DNA of 7,780 bases, taken from the NCBI GenBank assembly GCA_937891125.1, contig CALAEZ010000031.1, positions 1-7,780 of the forward strand. The letters run 5' to 3'. The position numbers and the translations under genes were made by a program. The notes under the pieces are model-generated. The model was not told where the DNA came from, made no database searches, and was given only the letters and a program-made list of their open reading frames with translations. The stretch comes from an uncultured Treponema sp. (GTDB lineage Bacteria > Spirochaetota > Spirochaetia > Treponematales > Treponemataceae). Shown one piece after another: positions 5,352 to 7,780 of the stretch. Position 1 is the stretch's first letter; each line of letters starts with the position of its first letter.

Positions 5352-6552
5352 TGGCGCTTTACTCTTTTGGCTTTTCTTTTTTCTCTGCATTTGTGGTGCG
5401 ATTGCAAGCATGCAGCTGTTTTATACAAGCCTGTTTTCATCGTTTGTAAAGCAAGATGCGCAGGCAATCGCTGTTATTACTGCAAGCTCACGCACCGTGC
5501 GCCGTAAATTTGACAACCGCACCATCTGGGAGCGCGTAAAAAAAGGCGCTCCTATCTATGCTGGCGACACCATTCGTACTGCCGCCCGTGCACAGACGAC
5601 GCTTGCATTTGAAAATGGTATGCAGTCCTTTTTGCCAGGAAATACCATGGCGCAGGTGTTGGTTGACGAAACGGGCGCCTTTTCCATATCGGTGCAGACG
5701 GGCATGGTGTACTTTTCTGACAATACTGTGGTGACTGAAGGAAAAACGGCGTATGTGGAAACCGCCACTGAAGCTAAAAAAAGGCTTTCTCTTGAGCCAC
5801 AATTTCCTCCTGACGGCTATCAGGTATGGAAGGCGGTGGTAAACACCGTTCCTTTTACGCTTGCAGGTGAAAATCTTCCGCGAGAGTTGCTTGTGAGTAT
5901 TGCACGTGATAGGGCAGGGGGCGACATTGTTTATCAAGCGCCGTTTTTAGACACTTCACACATTCCGTTTCTTGCAGACGGCACCTACTGGTGGTCGGTA
6001 AAAAATCCGCTTGACGAAGCGCAGCAAAGCGAGGTGCAGTCATTTACTGTTGTCAGCGCATTTTCCGCTCCAGAAATGGTAAGTCCTCGCCTGCATGAGG
6101 CGGTCACGCTGCTACCCGATGAGGCGCTGACGTTTACCTGGAAAGCCGTTCCGAGCGCTGCCTATTACCGATTCCGCTTGTTTAAGAAAGACCGCGAGGA
6201 TGCAGATAATGCGCTTTTGTTGGAGGACGAAAGTTTTTTAACGCGCCCGTACTATACGTATGCGTCAGAGCAGCTTGAATCTGGCTCATACCTTTGGGAA
6301 GTGAGCGCCTTTTCAGAAAAAGATGCGCTTTCGTCTCGCCGCGGTGGCGAAACTGCGTTTATAAACTGTGATAAGCTTTTTTGTGTGATTTTGCCGGCAA
6401 CTGTAAGAAAAATAGAGGCACGGGCATTTGACGGCTGCGCGCAGTTTGCAGAGATAAAATATGCTGGCAGTAAGGAAGCGTGGGAAAAGATTATTGTGCA
6501 GGATGTACAGGTGCAAGGTGCTGCTATCGAGTATGAGTATCAGCAGCAGTAA
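5317..6552 (+). CDS. FecR-domain membrane-anchored protein with BspA-type leucine-rich repeat tail
   Basis: A 411-residue protein with a basic N-terminus (KKRTKSRSK), one membrane anchor (about 13-36) and a large periplasmic part. Residues about 50-150 form a FecR domain: GDTIRTAARAQTTLAFENG (83-101), then LPGNT and SVQTGMVYF. Two beta-rich, fibronectin-like segments follow: one ending DGTYWWSVKNPL (221-232), another with LTFTWKAVPSAAYYRFRLFK (271-290) and GSYLWEVSAF (323-332). From about residue 347 the sequence changes to a BspA-type leucine-rich repeat: AFINCDKLFCVILPATVRKI, then AFDGCAQFAEIKYAG and EAWEKI. ATG 5317 directly follows an in-frame TGA and overlaps the cyclase by 35 nt. There is no good ribosome site, so translation is probably coupled. 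FecR domains classically relay outer-membrane signals to sigma factors, but no sigma factor is adjacent; in this setting it more likely acts as a periplasmic scaffold or partner of the cyclase. The repeat tail may be an acquired fusion. Confidence 0.85.
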   Translation: MKKRTKSRSKSDGALLFWLFFFLCICGAIASMQLFYTSLFSSFVKQDAQAIAVITASSRTVRRKFDNRTIWERVKKGAPIYAGDTIRTAARAQTTLAFENGMQSFLPGNTMAQVLVDETGAFSISVQTGMVYFSDNTVVTEGKTAYVETATEAKKRLSLEPQFPPDGYQVWKAVVNTVPFTLAGENLPRELLVSIARDRAGGDIVYQAPFLDTSHIPFLADGTYWWSVKNPLDEAQQSEVQSFTVVSAFSAPEMVSPRLHEAVTLLPDEALTFTWKAVPSAAYYRFRLFKKDREDADNALLLEDESFLTRPYYTYASEQLESGSYLWEVSAFSEKDALSSRRGGETAFINCDKLFCVILPATVRKIEARAFDGCAQFAEIKYAGSKEAWEKIIVQDVQVQGAAIEYEYQQQ

Positions 6553-6584
6553 CGTGCGCTGTTGGAAGCCCGTTTTAGTGCCCC

Positions 6585-6612
6585 GCTAGCGCTCACCTCC
6601 GTTCCTGCTAGC
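6585..6612. repeat. repeated GCTAGC pair after the FecR gene
   Basis: Two copies of GCTAGC (6585-6590 and 6607-6612) can pair over a 16-nt loop downstream of the FecR stop; the first is part of an 8-bp palindrome CGCTAGCG. The stem is short and the nearest T-run (6644-6651) is more than 30 nt away, so it is a weak terminator candidate at best. An exact direct repeat TGCTTAC follows at 6613-6619 and 6625-6631. Confidence 0.25.
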
Positions 6613-6636
6613 TGCTTACACAATTGCTTACTGCCC

Positions 6637-6665
6637 TTTACTATATTTTTTTGCCGTGCTATAGT
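6637..6665 (+). promoter_or_regulatory. sigma70-like promoter for leuB
   Basis: TTTACT (6637-6642, 4 of 6) and TATAGT (6660-6665, 5 of 6) are separated by 17 bp. Transcription would start near 6672, about 50 nt before the leuB ATG. This indicates that leuB is expressed separately from the operon before it. Confidence 0.5.
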
Positions 6666-6678
6666 TTCTGCATACAGA

Positions 6679-6704
6679 CTACAGTCGCTTTAGAATTACT
6701 GTAG
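6679..6704 (+). promoter_or_regulatory. inverted repeat in the leuB leader, possible operator
   Basis: CTACAGT (6679-6685) and ACTGTAG (6698-6704) form a perfect 7-bp inverted repeat with a 12-nt spacer, starting just after the predicted transcription start. A competing pairing, TCGCT (6685-6689) with AGCGA (6703-6707), overlaps it. The position suits a repressor operator or a small leader hairpin. No leader peptide with leucine codons or T-box motif is seen. Confidence 0.4.
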
Positions 6705-6713
6705 CGACGTAAT

Positions 6714-6717
6714 GGAG
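6714..6717 (+). promoter_or_regulatory. ribosome binding site of leuB
   Basis: GGAG (within TGGAGA) stands 6 nt before the ATG at 6724, the best-placed ribosome site in the window, and fixes the leuB start. Confidence 0.7.
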
Positions 6718-6723
6718 AAAATC

Positions 6724-7780
6724 ATGGAAAAGAATATTGCATTGATTCCTGGTGACGGCATTGGTCCTGATGTTGTTGCAGAGGGTGTAAACGTATTAAA
6801 TGCGGTCGCAAAAAAATACGGTCACAAGTTTAACTATACCGAAGTGATTGCAGGTGGTGCTGCTATCGATAAGTTTGGTCATCCGCTTCCGCAAGACCAG
6901 CTCGACATCTGTCTTAAAAGCGATGCGGTGCTGTTAGGTGCGGTGGGCGGCCCCAAATGGGATAACGTTGCTCCTGAGATTCGCCCGGAAAAAGCATTGT
7001 TAGGGCTTCGCGGCGGTATGAAGGTGTATGCAAACCTGCGCCCTGCCGTTATGTGGAAGCAGCTTAAGGCTGCGTGCCCGCTTAAAGACGAAATTGTCGG
7101 CGAGGGCTTAGACATCCTTGTGGTGCGTGAGCTGACTGGTGGTATTTACTTTGGTGAGCGCGGAACAAGCGCAGACGGAAAAACGGCATGGGATACCGAA
7201 AAATACAGCTGGGAAGAGATTGAGCGCATTGTCCGCATGGGCTTTGAATTTGCACAGAAACGCCAGAAACGCCTTGCTGTTGTCGATAAGGCAAATATCT
7301 TAAATTCAAGCCGCCTGTGGAGAAAGGTTGCCGAGACTGTTCATAATGAATACAAGGATATTACTCTGGACTTTATGTACATAGACAATGCGGCTATGCA
7401 GCTTGTGCGTAATCCTCGTCAGTTTGATGTAATAGCTACGAGCAATATGTTCGGTGATATTTTGACAGATGAAGCTTCTCAGGTAACAGGTTCAATTGGT
7501 ATGCTTGCATCTGCTTCTTTGGGAGCCGGTGGTCCTGGTCTTTACGAACCGATTCACGGTTCAGCCCCTGACATAGCAGGACAGGACAAGGCCAACCCCA
7601 TTGCCACTATTCTCTCCGTCGCCATGATGTTTAAGTATTCCTTCGATCTGCCCCAGGAGGCCGCTGCGATTGAGCGCGCCGTGGACGAGGTGCTGAAAGA
7701 GGGCTGGCATACACCGGACATTGCCGGACAGGGCGAGCCCGTCGGCACCCGGAAAATGAGTGAGCTGATCTGCCAGCACA
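6724..7780 (+). CDS. leuB: 3-isopropylmalate dehydrogenase (right end cut by the window)
   Basis: NAD-dependent cytoplasmic enzyme of leucine biosynthesis that oxidises and decarboxylates 3-isopropylmalate to 2-ketoisocaproate. The frame gives 352 residues with no stop; LeuB is usually about 350-365, so only a few residues are missing. Visible motifs: GDGIGPDV (10-17), LLGAVGGPKW (70-79), substrate arginines Arg96, Arg106 and Arg135 (VVRELTGGIYFG), Tyr142, Lys189 (DKANIL), metal-binding Asp221, Asp245 and Asp249 (FGDILTDEAS), and the nucleotide-loop block GLYEPIHGSAPDIAG. ELTGG and the RPEKALLGLR loop mark it as isopropylmalate rather than isocitrate dehydrogenase. A promoter, leader inverted repeat and good ribosome site precede it. 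Codon use changes abruptly near 7585: third-position GC is 14 of 48 in the preceding codons and 50 of 65 afterwards, while the protein stays in frame and conserved. No other leu gene is in the window. Confidence 0.93.
   Translation, partial: MEKNIALIPGDGIGPDVVAEGVNVLNAVAKKYGHKFNYTEVIAGGAAIDKFGHPLPQDQLDICLKSDAVLLGAVGGPKWDNVAPEIRPEKALLGLRGGMKVYANLRPAVMWKQLKAACPLKDEIVGEGLDILVVRELTGGIYFGERGTSADGKTAWDTEKYSWEEIERIVRMGFEFAQKRQKRLAVVDKANILNSSRLWRKVAETVHNEYKDITLDFMYIDNAAMQLVRNPRQFDVIATSNMFGDILTDEASQVTGSIGMLASASLGAGGPGLYEPIHGSAPDIAGQDKANPIATILSVAMMFKYSFDLPQEAAAIERAVDEVLKEGWHTPDIAGQGEPVGTRKMSELICQH

Noticed and set aside
4983..5411. 142-codon minus-strand frame antisense to the cyclase tail
   Set aside because: It lies opposite conserved cyclase sequence and has a Lys/Arg-rich, domain-free product; a by-product of plus-strand codon use.
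5351..5449. Alternative FecR start at the TGATG overlapping the cyclase stop
   Set aside because: That ATG is in a different frame from the FecR domain and its frame closes after about 32 codons.
5488..5937. 149-codon minus-strand frame antisense to the FecR gene
   Set aside because: The plus strand encodes a clear FecR domain here. The antisense product is rich in His, Arg and Cys with no domain, and its start has no ribosome site.
6644..6651. T-run after the FecR gene as a rho-independent terminator
   Set aside because: The GCTAGC stem is more than 30 nt away and short; no GC-rich hairpin directly precedes the T-run, which lies inside the likely leuB promoter.
6672..6723. Leucine attenuator or T-box in the leuB leader
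   Set aside because: The leader is only about 50 nt, has no leucine-rich leader peptide and no T-box core sequence; only a simple inverted repeat is present.

Overview
The window most likely comes from a spirochaete, probably a host-associated Treponema of moderate GC. This is inferred from protein style, not from a marker gene. The supporting features are a Cache-HAMP class III adenylate cyclase with a spirochaete-like CxxC tail, a following FecR-domain membrane protein, a BspA-type leucine-rich repeat tail, and a Cache-GGDEF gene.

Layout. Positions 8-394 (minus) encode a small XRE-type regulator; a further minus-strand start codon lies 1 nt beyond its stop and runs off the left edge. Positions 395-951 hold no convincing intact gene. 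They contain the regulator's promoter and long leader, a 50-bp stretch with only 10% GC, a perfect DnaA-box nonamer (TTATCCACA) with a second near-match, and a weak 75-codon ORF of unknown origin. Positions 952-2072 are a decayed Cache-GGDEF diguanylate cyclase in two frames with internal losses. Positions 2073-2215 contain a short coding-like remnant that overlaps the next start codon, plus a good sigma70-like promoter.

The central block, 2216-6552 (plus), looks like one operon: PfkB-family fructokinase, class IIIb adenylate cyclase (7-nt gap) and FecR-domain protein (35-nt overlap). A sugar kinase is thus physically linked to a membrane receptor that makes cAMP and to a periplasmic FecR scaffold. 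A link between carbohydrate status and cAMP is a reasonable hypothesis but is not shown by the sequence. The FecR protein ends in a BspA-type leucine-rich repeat fragment that looks like an acquired tail.

After a 171-nt gap with its own promoter and an inverted repeat, leuB (3-isopropylmalate dehydrogenase) starts at 6724 and is still open at the right edge, nearly complete. Its last 65 codons have strikingly different codon use (GC3 50/65 against 14/48 just before). This suggests recombination with foreign leuB DNA or an assembly chimera inside a conserved block.

No tRNA, rRNA, CRISPR array or intact insertion sequence was seen.
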